This document shows positions 52,144 through 62,632 of a stretch of 64,000 nt of DNA, in pieces. This stretch comes from Caenorhabditis remanei (taxonomy: Eukaryota > Nematoda > Chromadorea > Rhabditida > Rhabditidae), in contig NC_071332.1 in NCBI RefSeq assembly GCF_010183535.1, forward strand, positions 15,686,001-15,750,000, given 5' to 3'. The translations under genes were made by a program, and so were the position numbers. How positions within the stretch are numbered: position 1 is the stretch's first letter; each line of letters opens with the position of its first letter. The notes under the pieces were generated by a model. It ran no database searches. It was not told where the DNA came from and saw nothing but the letters and a program-made list of their open reading frames with translations.

Positions 52144-53448
52144 ATGTCCGAAATCCTGAAAACCAATCCGACGGCTCTTCACACATGTATTTACTACGAG
52201 TTTCGCCGCTCCAAAAACGTCGAGGAGGCTTACAAAAATTTCTGTGAGGCAGTCGGAAACGATGTGATTGATTACGTGGAGTTCGAATATTGGTTCTATC
52301 GATTTTATCACGGAAATCTGGATTTCGACTATGATAGAACGTCAGTTTAGAAATAAATTAGTTTCAAAGCAAATTTTGGAATTTCAGTAACGATCCGAAG
52401 CCGCTCACTATCAATGACTTGCCTATGGAAATGATCAACGAGATTATCGGACACCTGGATAGTATGTCGGGCACCTGGACTCAGGATAGGTTAGAAAATA
52501 TTTATCTAGATTTATGAATCTGTAAATTTCCTTTTGCAGTTTCAATGTCCGAAGAGTTTCGAGACAATTCCGGCCAGTTATCGACAAGTTCAAGTCGATG
52601 TACGGCTTGATTCTCTTTTATATTGATAAGGAAGAAGTGGAACTTCGTCTTGACTATCATTCTGTTCAATACAAGATTGGAAAGAATGATTGCTTCGTTC
52701 AGTACATAAATGAATGCAACGAATTCGATCGTTTGAACATTGGATTGAGTGATCTGTCGGCAGTGTTGACCAACTCGAAAACTCCTATCACTGTTTTTGA
52801 AATTTCAACTAGTAATCCCGAGTCCACCGAAGCCGTCCCGAAATTCATCGAAACCCTTTCCAAAGAAGTGTGTCCACTATTCTATGCAAAAAATGTTCAA
52901 CTAGATGCACCACGCAATGATTATCTCATCCCATTTCTATCGCTTTTCAAACCTGGAGTACTCGAAGAGATTAAGCTTATATATGCCAAACTTGACGACG
53001 ATACGTTTGCTAAACTTGTGGAAATGGATCAATTCAAACAATTAAGATCATTCGGAAATAATACCTTTTTGAAACAGTCCTCTGATGATTATGATCCGAT
53101 TTCTCTCTCACAACTCAAGCAATTATCACATTTGGCCTCCTTTGAGGTAGACATGGACCATGTTTCAGCAGAAGACATTGTGATCCTCCGAGATGTGAGT
53201 TGATGCTTGTTTTCTTCAAAAATCATTCGCATTGTTTTCAGATTCTCTTACAGTTTGTCAATCTCGAAAGTGCCAAAATTTCATTGATGGATCCCATTCT
53301 CGTTCTCTCTGAAATTAGAACAACTCTCGGAATCGACGATGACGACTCCGAGCAAATCACTTATCGTCATCCGTTTTCAAATTCTGATAAATTGTTCGTT
53401 ATGGAGATCAAAGATGACACGATTTCAGTGACTACCGAAAATAATTAG
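52144..53448 (+). CDS. HTH_48 / F-box / FTH protein (gene G)
   Basis: The model is join(52144..52340, 52388..52489, 52540..53194, 53242..53448), 386 aa. The 197-nt first exon encodes LHTCIYYEFRRSKNVEEAYK...EFEYWFYRFYHGNLDFDYDR (HTH_48). The F-box spans TINDLPMEMINEIIGHLDSM and FNVRRVSRQFRPVID. FTH motifs follow: LSDLSAVLTNSKTPITVFEI, LFKPGVLEEIKLIYA, LSHLASFEVDMDHVSAEDIV. The last exon ends in LFVMEIKDDTISVTTENN. Same architecture as genes A, B, F and I; expected SCF adaptor. The start uses the first ATG after a TTTTTTCCAG. Confidence 0.87.
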
Positions 53449-53638
53449 TTTCTAACCTATTGCCTGTCAAGTTGTTCTCAACGATAAATATTCATTGTCA
53501 AATCTTGTTATCGGATTATTTTATTACTCGATGCATTTCTTCTTGCAAACAAATTGTTCTACCTTTTTTCCATTATTCCTTATTTTCGTAGCATATTTCT
53601 ACGGAATTAATTTTGTTTTTCAGCGATTTTCGCAAAAA

Positions 53639-56286
53639 ATGCTCGACTCACCTCACTTATCTGCAAAAGATCTCGGTCCACTCATTATTAATAACATTTC
53701 CCAATGGAAAACTCCCGAAAAGTCGTACGAAAACTATGAGAAACTATGTGATGCAATTGGAAACAAAAAGATTTCATTCGAAGATTTCGAGTCACTATTC
53801 AATCAATATTCCAGAAAATTTCACTTAAAATTGGAAATTGAGGAACAGTTAGTTATTTTCATACTTGCAAACCGGGCCGAAACGGGCCGGCCCGTAACTC
53901 GCTTCAAACTCAATATTATGAGGTCAAAAATATACCAAAATGTAGATCTCGACGAGTTCTATCTCCATGACCCACGCGGGCCGGGAAAAAGTGCCAAAAA
54001 ACGCCAAAAAAGCCATTCTAGCCCGGCCCGCGGCACATTAACGAATCGCCATCCGGCTCGTAGTGGGTCATGGAGATAGAACTCGTCGAGATCTACATTT
54101 TGGTATATTTTTGACCTCATAATATTGAGTTTGAAGCGAGTTACGGGCCGGCCCGGTTTGCAAGTATGGTTATTTTCAAATAAAAATGTTTTATTTTTCT
54201 GATTTTTCTTTCCAGAAAAGATAAAATCTACTGGTGTGTTCTGTCTGACATAATTCACCAACGACCAATCGATAATTCGTATTCTGATATTCTCGAAGCA
54301 TTCGGAAGTGACGTCATCAATAAGAAAGATTTCGAAAAATGGCTCGATTGGTCTAATTTGAGGTGAAATTGGTGGAAAATTTTTAGAAAAAATTCCAAAT
54401 TTTTCAGAATAGCTTCAAAAAACCTGACATTCACTGACTTGCCACTCGATATCATCAGAAGAATCATCCGAATGGCGGATACTGAAACACAGTGAGATAC
54501 TGAAATAAGCAGAATTCAATATTTATAGTCATACTTGTCAAGGCCCGGCTTAAAAAATGAACCTATTTTTTTTCAATTTTTTCAACTTTTCATCGAAAAT
54601 GTTGAACAAGGATGATTATTAGCAGAGCATTTTTCTTACAATTGCGCTCCGCCGCGAACGAGAGAGTATCGGCGAGAGACGTAGAGTTTTTTCTCACGCA
54701 AAACAGATTTTCACCATTTTTGATCTATTTTTGCATAATTTTCTTTCGAAAATTGGCAAAAGAAGTTCTCAAAGGGATTTCGGTGGAGCGCAGTTATAAG
54801 AACTGTGCTGAGCTAACAATTTGAATTTTTTTTGATTTTTTGACCGGGCCGGTCCTATTTTTGACAAGTCTGGCTGAAATAAGCAGAATTCAAAAGTATA
54901 AGCAGTTCATTTTCATTTTTTTCAGAGCTCAACTGCGCAAATTGTGTTATTTTCTGAACATTGAGATCGGTCAACTGGATCCAAAATGCAAAAATGTTAG
55001 CGTCGAGTTTGGACCCGATTTTATCGATTTTAATGGAAAAATCTCGAAATATACGAAACATGGAGATGGCAAGACTGATTATTCGAAATATATTATGGAA
55101 GATTTGGCATTTGTATTAAAAAATCAGAAACTTCATTTGGATTCTCTCAGCACTTCTTACAATCCAGAATTAGATCATAACAAGTCGAGAGATCGTTTCG
55201 AGACCCTTTTGAAATCATTGAAACGAAAAATTCCCGTCAAAAATTGCTCGATTCTGATAAAAAATCAGACTGACGCGGTCGCAGTGCTTCCATATTTGAA
55301 GCCTGGAGAGCTGAAATCGTTGAAATTTATGCGTGATGCAGATGATGGATGGATTCTATTTATCGATCGAATCGCCGCTTTACCACAATGGAAGAGGGCG
55401 AAACACGTGTATTTCGATGGTCGAATCGTGTCGTGTCTCACGGAATTCTATCATTTTGCCACATTTGAAGTCCATCTTTTGTTGATTCATCCTGAAGTAC
55501 TGGCTAGATTGACTAGAGTAAGAAATTGAAAATTAAATCAGATTCAGGGACGTGCAAAACGGAAATAGGAAATTCCGAAATTTTTCGAAACTTTTTTCTG
55601 TCGGAAAATTTCTTTTTTTCGGCCCGAGAAATTGGCGCCAAAGTTCAAAATTCAATTTTTTCCGAATTTTTGAAATTTTTTAGCGAAAAAGTCAAATTTT
55701 TGCTTATCATTCAGAATTAGAGAAAATTCTGAAAAATGATCAAAAATAGTCAAATTTTCGATGAAAAAATGAAAAAATTTCAAAAAAAAGTTTGGAAAAA
55801 GGGGCATTTTTTGAGAAATTTTTCGGAAAAATTTTGATTCTGAAATTTCAGAAATTTCAAATATTTTCTTGATGATAAAAGAAGAATTTATGCGGAATCG
55901 AAAGAAATTGAATTCACAGAATTTTTAGTTTTTACAGCATATTTATTGATTTCGACTATGAAAAATTGAAAATCGAGTTTCCTAAATTTGCGGAATTTCC
56001 GAAAAGAATAATTCGGAATATTTTCGAGTTCCGGAATTTTCGAAATTTTTATTTCCACACACCCTGGTCACCATATATACCATTTCCCTATTTTCAGGCT
56101 CTCTCCAGATCCAATAGATTCGAAAAATGTACGGTGCATACTGGTGATCGACTGGACACGGGCGGTATCTTCAGAGCTATAGATCTACGAGAAACCGAGA
56201 CTCCGCATGTATTCTCTATCCATCGAACGGAACTTTTATTCGAATTTTTATACGACGCACACGCATTCAGAATCACTAGACATTGA
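53639..56286 (+). CDS. Double-HTH / F-box / FTH protein (gene H)
   Basis: The model is join(53639..53847, 54216..54362, 54408..54491, 54926..55517, 56098..56286), 406 aa, all phases consistent. Exon 1 (209 nt) encodes an HTH_48-like unit (SYENYEKLCDAIGNKKISFE). Exon 2 gives a second one (YWCVLSDIIHQRPIDNSYSD...FEKWLDWSN). Exon 3 is the F-box start (LTFTDLPLDIIRRIIRMADT). Exon 4 is FTH (DLAFVLKNQKLHLDSLS, VLPYLKPGELKSLKF), and exon 5 the terminal FTH strand region. It shares the double-HTH plan with broken gene E. Introns 1 and 3 are each enlarged by a MITE, and intron 4 is an AT-rich 580 nt with nothing recognised. Confidence 0.82.
53860..54168. mobile_element. hAT-like palindromic MITE in gene H intron 1
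   Basis: The ends CATACTTGCAAACCGGGCC and its complement are bounded by the 8-bp duplication GTTATTTT (53852-53859 and 54169-54176). Long inverted arms include CTCGCTTCAAACTCAATATT and GTAGATCTCGACGAGTTCTA with exact partners. 309 bp, non-coding. Confidence 0.9.
54530..54872. mobile_element. CATACTTGTCA-type MITE in gene H intron 3
   Basis: The ends CATACTTGTCA and TGACAAGTCTG have GGCCCGG/CCGGGCC just inside. It is not flanked by a simple 8-bp duplication. Instead the 20-mer CTGAAATAAGCAGAATTCAA appears near both sides (54500-54519 and 54874-54893). It contains a nested MITE at 54616-54819. Confidence 0.7.
54616..54819. repeat. GCGCAGTT-type MITE, copy 3, nested
   Basis: TTATTAGCAGAGC and CTTACAATTGCGCTCC on the left; GGAGCGCAGTTATAAGAACT and GTGCTGAGCTAACAA on the right. 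It lies wholly inside the element at 54530-54872. Confidence 0.65.
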
Positions 56287-56730
56287 ATTTTTATAATTGT
56301 TAAACGCATTTTTCTTCCCCATTTTGATGTTGTTTTCCTTGTTATTTTTCCTCTTTTCATGAAGTTTTGTTTTATGATATTCAACCTGTGAAAGCAAGTC
56401 ATCCATTCATTTCCCATCAGACGCCGCTCCCCCTTCCGTATTTTTCTCTGCGCCCTCTGCCCTCATGCCTACCATACAGAGACGCGGGACCCGGCAGGTG
56501 TCCGGACACTCCCGGTATCAACTCCTTCCAACTAAAGACTCCATTATATTCCCTACTCGGGAGAGCCCCAGATAAATTGAAAGTGCAGGGTCTTTTTCAA
56601 GACCCCAAGTACAATTTTTGCAACCCTAGTTGGTAGGGTAAAAAGGAAATGGCTTATGAAGTTAGAAGAGATTCAGATGATTATCTGCAGGATTTCACGA
56701 TATGGAGTGCCCCTACAGATGACGTCGTGG
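56287..56730. other. Intergenic; no supported gene
   Basis: Gene H 3' flank. 56647-56700 resembles 62822-62875 (shared TCAGATGATTATCT), a dispersed repeat fragment. Confidence 0.4.
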
Positions 56731-56958
56731 AACACGTAGAGTCGTGGACAACCTATGCAGACGCGCTCTATTGACAAGAATGGTACACTTTTTGCGTGAA
56801 CTTTCGAAGCATACCGTGGTAAACATTATAATGTGACATTAAATGAATTCTAATGTTCACCACGGTACGCACTAAGTTCGAAAGTTCACCGTGACGCAAA
56901 AAGTATACCATGCTTGTCAATAGAGCGCGTCTGCATAGGTTGTCCTGGACTACGTGTT
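56731..56958. mobile_element. Short palindromic MITE with about 48-bp arms
   Basis: The left arm runs AACACGTAG...GACAACCTATGCAGACGC...TTGACAAG. The right arm is its near-exact complement (56913-56958). The inner parts are also inverted (GGTACACTTTTTGCGT and ACGCAAAAAGTATACC). No ORF. A CGCTCTATTG core recurs near 49740 and 61030. Confidence 0.8.
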
Positions 56959-57207
56959 CACGATACTACCCCTTGAGATGTTGGAACTCCTCGTTTCAGT
57001 GGAGCGAGATTGCAATGTGTACAGTAAGATGACCTTCTCCTCCATACAACCATATTGGTCAGATGACTTCTGTGTCTCCCAATGTTTACTAGGGCCGTCC
57101 TAGACTACGTCTCCCTCCGACAGTACGAAATCAATAGAAAAAATGTTTCGATTCATTCTCTTTTTTTATAGCCATTCTCAATTCTTCTTTTTAGGTATTC
57201 GCTAACG

Positions 57208-57614
57208 GGGGTCTGGGAGTGAGTACGCTGAAGTCAACCGCGCTCTGCAGAAATCAGCGAAAATTTTAGCGCGAAATTCAAAATAAATGTTCATTTATTT
57301 ATTTAATAGAATTGATCTTGAAAATATGCGAGACAGTCGAAAAACTAGCCAAAAATGCGGGACGACGGACATAAATCGGCTCAAAAAGTAGTCGATTAAG
57401 CTGCGTATCGAACTGCCACGCCTAACGTCGAATTGAAAAAAATTATAATTTGAATTGGCTGCCAATGTCTAGTGGAGCGCATACGAATTCACTACTCACC
57501 CCTAGACCCTGTGTCAAAAAACCACAACGAAACAGCAAATTGAAAAATGAAATTTTGAACTACTCTCCATGTCTAGTGGAGCGCGTTTAATTTCAGTACT
57601 CACCCCCAGTCCCA
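57208..57614. repeat. Inverted-repeat element upstream of gene I
   Basis: GGGGTCTGGGAGTGAGTAC at the left end pairs with GTACTCACCCCCAGTCCC at the right. A related internal end (GTCTAGTGGAGCGCATACGA, CACTACTCACCCCTAGACCC) occurs at 57467-57513, so the right end is doubled. No gene; 56959-57207 also shows none. Confidence 0.6.
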
Positions 57615-57657
57615 TGTTCGCTCCAATCAATCATTTTAATGTATTTTTCAGTTTCAA

Positions 57658-58920
57658 ATGAATGTGTCATTCGCCAATGATCCGATCGCTCTGCGTCGAT
57701 TGATTGCTTATGAAGCACTTGGCAGAGTGCCAGTATTCCAAGCATACAAAAATATGTGTAAAAGAATTGGGGACAATGTGATGACCTACCCGGAATATGA
57801 GTTTTGGTATTGGAGATTCATTCAAGGAGAAATGAATTTGAATCACGAGAGACGGTGAGTTTTTTCATAACTATACAATTTTAGTATAAATTTTTAGAGA
57901 CACCTCAAAGAAACTTCTCGAATTACCATTGGAAATCCTTCTGTCCATTTTTGAGAAGTTTACTCCTATGGAAAGGTAACTCCCCCTTATCTTACCTATT
58001 ATCTTATTATATACCTTCAGATTGATAATGCGAAAAGTGAGTCGAGTGGTGCGAACTTGCATTGATTCAATCGATCCGAAAATCAGCAGAATAGATTTCG
58101 AGTCGAAAAGAGATCGAGGAGAAACCATGATCGACTATAAAACCTTCGATGTCCGGTATCAAGGAACCACCGATTGTTTGGTGACTTCTGTGTGGATGCA
58201 ACCTTCAAAATCAATTCTCATTCGGAATACAAACCATTCTGAATTGGCTCTTAATGATCTTTCCATTGTTTTGAGCAACCCGAAGCTTAATTTGAAATCT
58301 TTGGAAATTACATCAGATGCAGAGAAATTGAAAGGTCTACAACCATATCTTCAGTCTCTGAGTCATAAGATCCGAGTGGAAAAAGTAAAGATTCGAACTG
58401 AAGATTCTATTGAAGAGACGATGATTCTTCCGTTTCTAGAACCAGGGAATCTTGAAGAAATAACTATATGCTTCAAGGATTACTGTAAACGGACAAGGCA
58501 TTTCTATACGGAAGTGAGCAGAGAAAGGCTGAAACAGCTGACTGAAATGATTCAATGTAGGGAAGCCAAAATGTTAACGATTTGGTGCTTCTTTAACGAT
58601 AATTTTCCCATTGAATATTTTCTTAATTGTCACGGATTGAAGCTGTGTAATTTTAAATGGAATTCCCCTATTTCCGTTGATACAGCTTTTAAATTTTTGG
58701 AGGTAAGCTATTCTTTCTGAAAATAACTCATTTGATTTTTCAGGTTCTACTGGCATCCAAGATTTTGACGAGCTTTGAAATGGAGTTTAACGATTGTCAT
58801 CATTTAAGAGAACAGATCAGAAACAGATTGCTGTATGCTGTGGAAACTAAAATTGATTCTGGTATTTTCAAAATCAGCATTGAAAATTCTTATCGAGTTT
58901 TCAAGTTGGATTTGAATTGA
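57658..58920 (+). CDS. HTH_48 / F-box / FTH protein (gene I)
   Basis: The model is join(57658..57854, 57898..57975, 58021..58702, 58744..58920), 377 aa. The 197-nt first exon encodes LRRLIAYEALGRVPVFQAYK...EYEFWYWRFIQGEMNLNHER. The F-box is LLELPLEILLSIFEKFTPME then LIMRKVSRVVRTCIDSID. FTH motifs are LNDLSIVLSNPKLNLKSLEI, ILPFLEPGNLEEITICF and a last exon ending SYRVFKLDLN. Expected SCF adaptor. TTTTTCAG ends six bases before the ATG. It is the last member of the cluster seen here. Confidence 0.87.
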
Positions 58921-59349
58921 TGTATGATTCAACTCACGCGACAGTGACTATGGACATTGACTGTCTTCGGTGAAAACTCAATTCAAATGTAAGTAATTAG
59001 ATCTAATTGCTCTCAATTGTATTGTAGTTCACAATCCGTTTTTTTTTTCATTTTTAATTGCGCTTTTTCCATTTGCTCTTCTCAATATAATTCTTGTAAA
59101 AATAAATGATTCTATAATCTGTTTTTTTTTAATATTTGTGCAGGTAACGGAGTTTTAACTCAGAAGTCTTCATCCGAAATTAAGAAATAATTTCGTCTAT
59201 AATTTTGAAACTTCCCACTAGTTTTTTGCTTACCTGTGCATCTGGTATCCCGATCGGGATTTTGAGCTTTTCTACAAACAAACATCAAAATATTACATTT
59301 GAAAAACAAATAATTTTCCTAATTTTTTTCACTCAAAAATTATTTGATT
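58921..59349. other. 3' flank of gene I
   Basis: AT-rich; a stretch near 58990-59110 resembles the flank after gene D' (48815-48925, shared CTCTCAATTGTATTGT-like text and a late AATAAA). No gene. Confidence 0.4.
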
Positions 59350-59625
59350 ATTTTTTGAGGGCGCCACTTTTTACTTCTGGAGCTGTGGCACGATGCTCAA
59401 AAAGTAGAATACCGATTCAACATAATTTTTTGTTTATTTGAGTGTTTTCCAACATTTTGACATTTTCTCAATAATTCCAACTCAATAATTCCAAGAGAAA
59501 AATAAAACTTTTTTTTTTCGAATTTTCAAATCACGATCAGGAAAAATCGATTATCAAAAAAATCAGAATTGGAACTATTTCAAAAAACTGATTTTCGTAT
59601 TGCTGAATGTTTCAGCTATCTTTAA
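59350..59625. repeat. Single arm of the 33641-34557 foldback element
   Basis: It follows the right-arm sequence of that element from the GGCGCCACTTTTTACTTCTG region through ATTCAACATAATTTTTTG and AGGAAAAATCGATTATC to CTGAATGTTTCAGCTATCT. The partner arm and both ends are missing. It stops about 60 bp before the truncated srw pseudogene. Confidence 0.75.
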
Positions 59626-59685
59626 AATCGCTACTGTATGTAAGAGAGTTTGACGAATGTTTCCTTGTTTAAATAAATATTAAAG

Positions 59686-60487
59686 ATGTGGTCGTCCGGC
59701 AAATAGCAGTGTGATTGCCTACTATTTCAAAGCCTCCTACTATTTCAATGAGGAACTTTTTGATTTCTATTCCCTCCATGTTATTTCTATGGCCACGGGT
59801 GAGAATTTTTAAGAATTTTTTGGTGCAAGACATTTCGATTTTCAGCTGATACCAGCTATGATACTTCCGTTCTTGGCATTCTTGCTGATTCGAGAAATTG
59901 GAAAAGGGCGGTTGGCTAGAAGACAACTTATGAGAAGTCAGGCGACAAAGTTAGTTTTAATTGTAATTTTAATCTAACATTTATGTGTATCTCATAAGGT
60001 TAAAGGAGTTTTTCAAAAGATGTTCCTGCAGAGCAAAACCTGACTACACGACGATAGTGATTTCCACAATGACAGTAGTCTCAATGATATCAGAGATGCC
60101 ATACGGAATTCACAACATGGTTTTTCTATATTATACTGATTATTCAAGAGACGAAGATATGATGTGAGTATTTTTCAATCTACAAGTTGATTAACACGAA
60201 ATTGATTTCAGAAATTTCCTGATTAGGTTGAGAGATTTACTTGACTTTTTAGTCACATTGAACACAATGTCTCATTGTTTGATTAGTTTGACAGTGTCAT
60301 CTCAATATCAGAATACAGTTGTCTCACTGTTACCGATTGTTCGGAAGTTGAAGAAACCAAGAAATATAGTAATTGTTCGCTAAATTTCATTATCACAAAA
60401 GTACAAAATTTGCAGATAAAAGTGACACCGAGTGGGACATCCGAGGGTAACATGATGACGAGGCTTCCGACTACAAAGGACATCTAA
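59686..60487 (+). pseudogene. 5'-truncated srw chemoreceptor
   Basis: The exons corresponding to exons 3-7 of the gene at 60742 are present: 59686-59798, 59846-59949, 60033-60163, 60212-60368 and 60416-60487. They encode LIPAMILPFLAFLLIREIGK, STMTVVSMISEMPYGIHN, LNTMSHCLISLTVSSQYQNT and a tail ending TKDI. Exons 1-2 (N-terminus and first helices) are absent. The donor after the first remaining exon is ACGG|GTGAG instead of CAG|GTGAG, which adds one base and breaks the frame. I therefore call a pseudogene rather than a short gene. Confidence 0.75.
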
Positions 60488-60741
60488 TTATTTTTGTACC
60501 ACCGGTTCTTTGTCAATCAATCTATCTTAGTTAGTTTTAGAATAGAACAAACTTCCGTCATCTGACTTCTTTCCCCTAAATTTCGAATCAGAGAACACCA
60601 ATGACCACCAGCTGATTCTTTTCAGATCCTGAATAAATTTAAAAGTGATTTTATAACTAATTCCCGCCCATTTCAGTCGAATATATCCACCTGTCATGTT
60701 TCTAGTTTCTAGTCAATCCAGAAACTCACTATAACTTAAAC

Positions 60742-62632
60742 ATGGCCGAAGAAGAAGAAACCATGCTCGAAAGCTTTCTGAATTCCCTCAGTGATTACGG
60801 TACTTACATAAGTGTTTTCAGTCTCATTCTAAACCTATTCCATGTTTTGATACTAACCAGAAAGTCCATGATATCAAGTAGTATAAACGTGTTGATGACT
60901 GGAATTGCTGTATGTGATATATTGAATATGGCTGAACCCACGTGGCTTTTATTATTTTTTCTGAAATATGATTACGATGTGGCTCAATTGGTCTCCTCGT
61001 CCTGGTAATTTTAAAGTTTCAACAATAGAGTGCAAACACGCTCTATTGCCAAGAAGATAGTTATCCATCAGTTATTTACAGTTATGGTCCCTTGAGCTTT
61101 TCGTATCGAATTTTCGAGAGATTTTTTGAAATCACAGGTGGCGTTGTGAGGCCATTAGCTACTTGGTTAGCAATGACAATGGCTCTATTCCGACTATTAA
61201 TTGTCAAAAATGCAATGAATTCTTCGTTTGAATCTTTATCAACTCTTCGTGTCGGTGTCATAACTGCCCTGAGCAACTTCTTCCCGTTTTTCATATTTCA
61301 GTTTATAACCTACTATGGTTTCAAATTGCACTCGAAAGAGTGGTTTTATCCTGAGATGTAAGAAATTTACAGTACCGCCCAAAAGTATATTAAGTTTTGC
61401 CTTTTTCAGTTGAAAACGTCCAACTTTGAGAGTTTGTCATTGTAAAACTAACTGTCCCACAAAATAACGTTATCAAACAGGATCAAATAGAACAAGAGTA
61501 GTGCATTATTTTTGTAGTTGACTACTTTTTTTTCCCTAGCAAGTTACACATTGAAAAATTAATTTCTCCCTCAAATCGTCCCATTTCAGTGCAAAATAGA
61601 GTGATTTTTGAGCTGTCCACTTAAAATTACTATAACTCTCTAGAAAATGCCCGTACAAAAAAGGTGTCAACTACAAAAATGGTTTGTTGTCTATTTGATT
61701 CCATAAAAAATTATTTTGTAAGATAATTTGTTTTAATATGACCCACTCTCAAAGTTGGGCATTTTCAACTGAAAGAAGCAAACTGTAATCCAAAAAATGA
61801 TGATTGTTGTGTTATTTAAAGATGTGGTTATCCTCCGAATAGTAGTGTGATCTCATACCAATTTGGCACCTCCTATTTATTTCTCGAGGAATCTTTTGAT
61901 TATTATTCCATCTATACAATTGTCATGACATTTGCACAGGTGAGAATCGTTGCTTGATGATGATAATTCTTATTTTCAGCTGATACCAGCTATGATACTT
62001 CCGTTCCTAGCATTCTTGCTGATTCGAGAAATTGGAAAAGGGCGGTTGGCTAGAAGACAGCTTATGAGAAGTCAGGCGTCAAAGTTTGTTTTAATTGTGG
62101 TTTTAATCTAACATTTCGTGTGTCTTTCATCAGCATTAAAGCATTTTTGAATGACTCTTTCCAAACGATTTTCTTGCAGTGCGAAACCTGACAACACGAC
62201 GATAGTGATTTCCACAATGACAGTAGTCTCAATGCTAGCCGAGTTGCCAAGCGGAATTCACAACTTTTTTTTCCTGTATTATACTGAATTTTCAAGAGAC
62301 ACGGATATAATGTGAGTATTTTTCAATCTACAAGCTGAGTTAAACATAACAGTTTCAGAGAGTTCCTTGTCCTTCTACACGGACCTTTCAAATTATTGAC
62401 CGCATTCAATACAATGTCTCATTGCTTGATTAGTTTGGCAGTATCATCTCAGTATCAAAATGCAGTTGTATCATTGTTTCCGATTGTTCGGAAACTAAAG
62501 AAACCAAGAAATATAGTAATTTCTCGATTAGCAGAACTGCTTTGATAAAAACGAGAACATTTTCAGATAAGAGTGACACCGAGTGGCTCATCGGAGGGTA
62601 ACATGATGACAAGGGCTTTTTACAAGAAATAA
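60742..62632 (+). CDS. Srw-class 7TM chemoreceptor
   Basis: The model is join(60742..61004, 61082..61357, 61822..61939, 61980..62083, 62180..62311, 62359..62515, 62567..62632), 371 aa in phase. Seven hydrophobic segments are visible, beginning with ISVFSLILNLFHVLIL. Srw-type landmarks include LATWLAMTMALFRLLIVKN after helix 3, LIPAMILPFLAFLLIREIGK (helix 5), NTTIVISTMTVVSMLAELP (helix 6) and FNTMSHCLISLAVSSQYQNA (helix 7), then a basic and Ser/Thr-rich tail. It is expected in chemosensory neuron cilia as a peptide- or odorant-type GPCR (family knowledge). Intron 2 is enlarged by a MITE, and its acceptor TTTAAAG is weak but shared with the neighbouring pseudogene. Confidence 0.87.
61368..61790. 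mobile_element. Mariner-type MITE related to 29573-30230
   Basis: It starts TACAGTACCGCCC and ends near CTGTAA. The inner arms CAGTTGAAAACGTCCAACTTTGAGAG-like text (left) and CTCTCAAAGTTGGGCATTTTCA (right) correspond to the right half of the 29573 element (CTCTCAAAGTTAGAGAATTTC). It lies in intron 2 of the srw gene. Confidence 0.65.
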
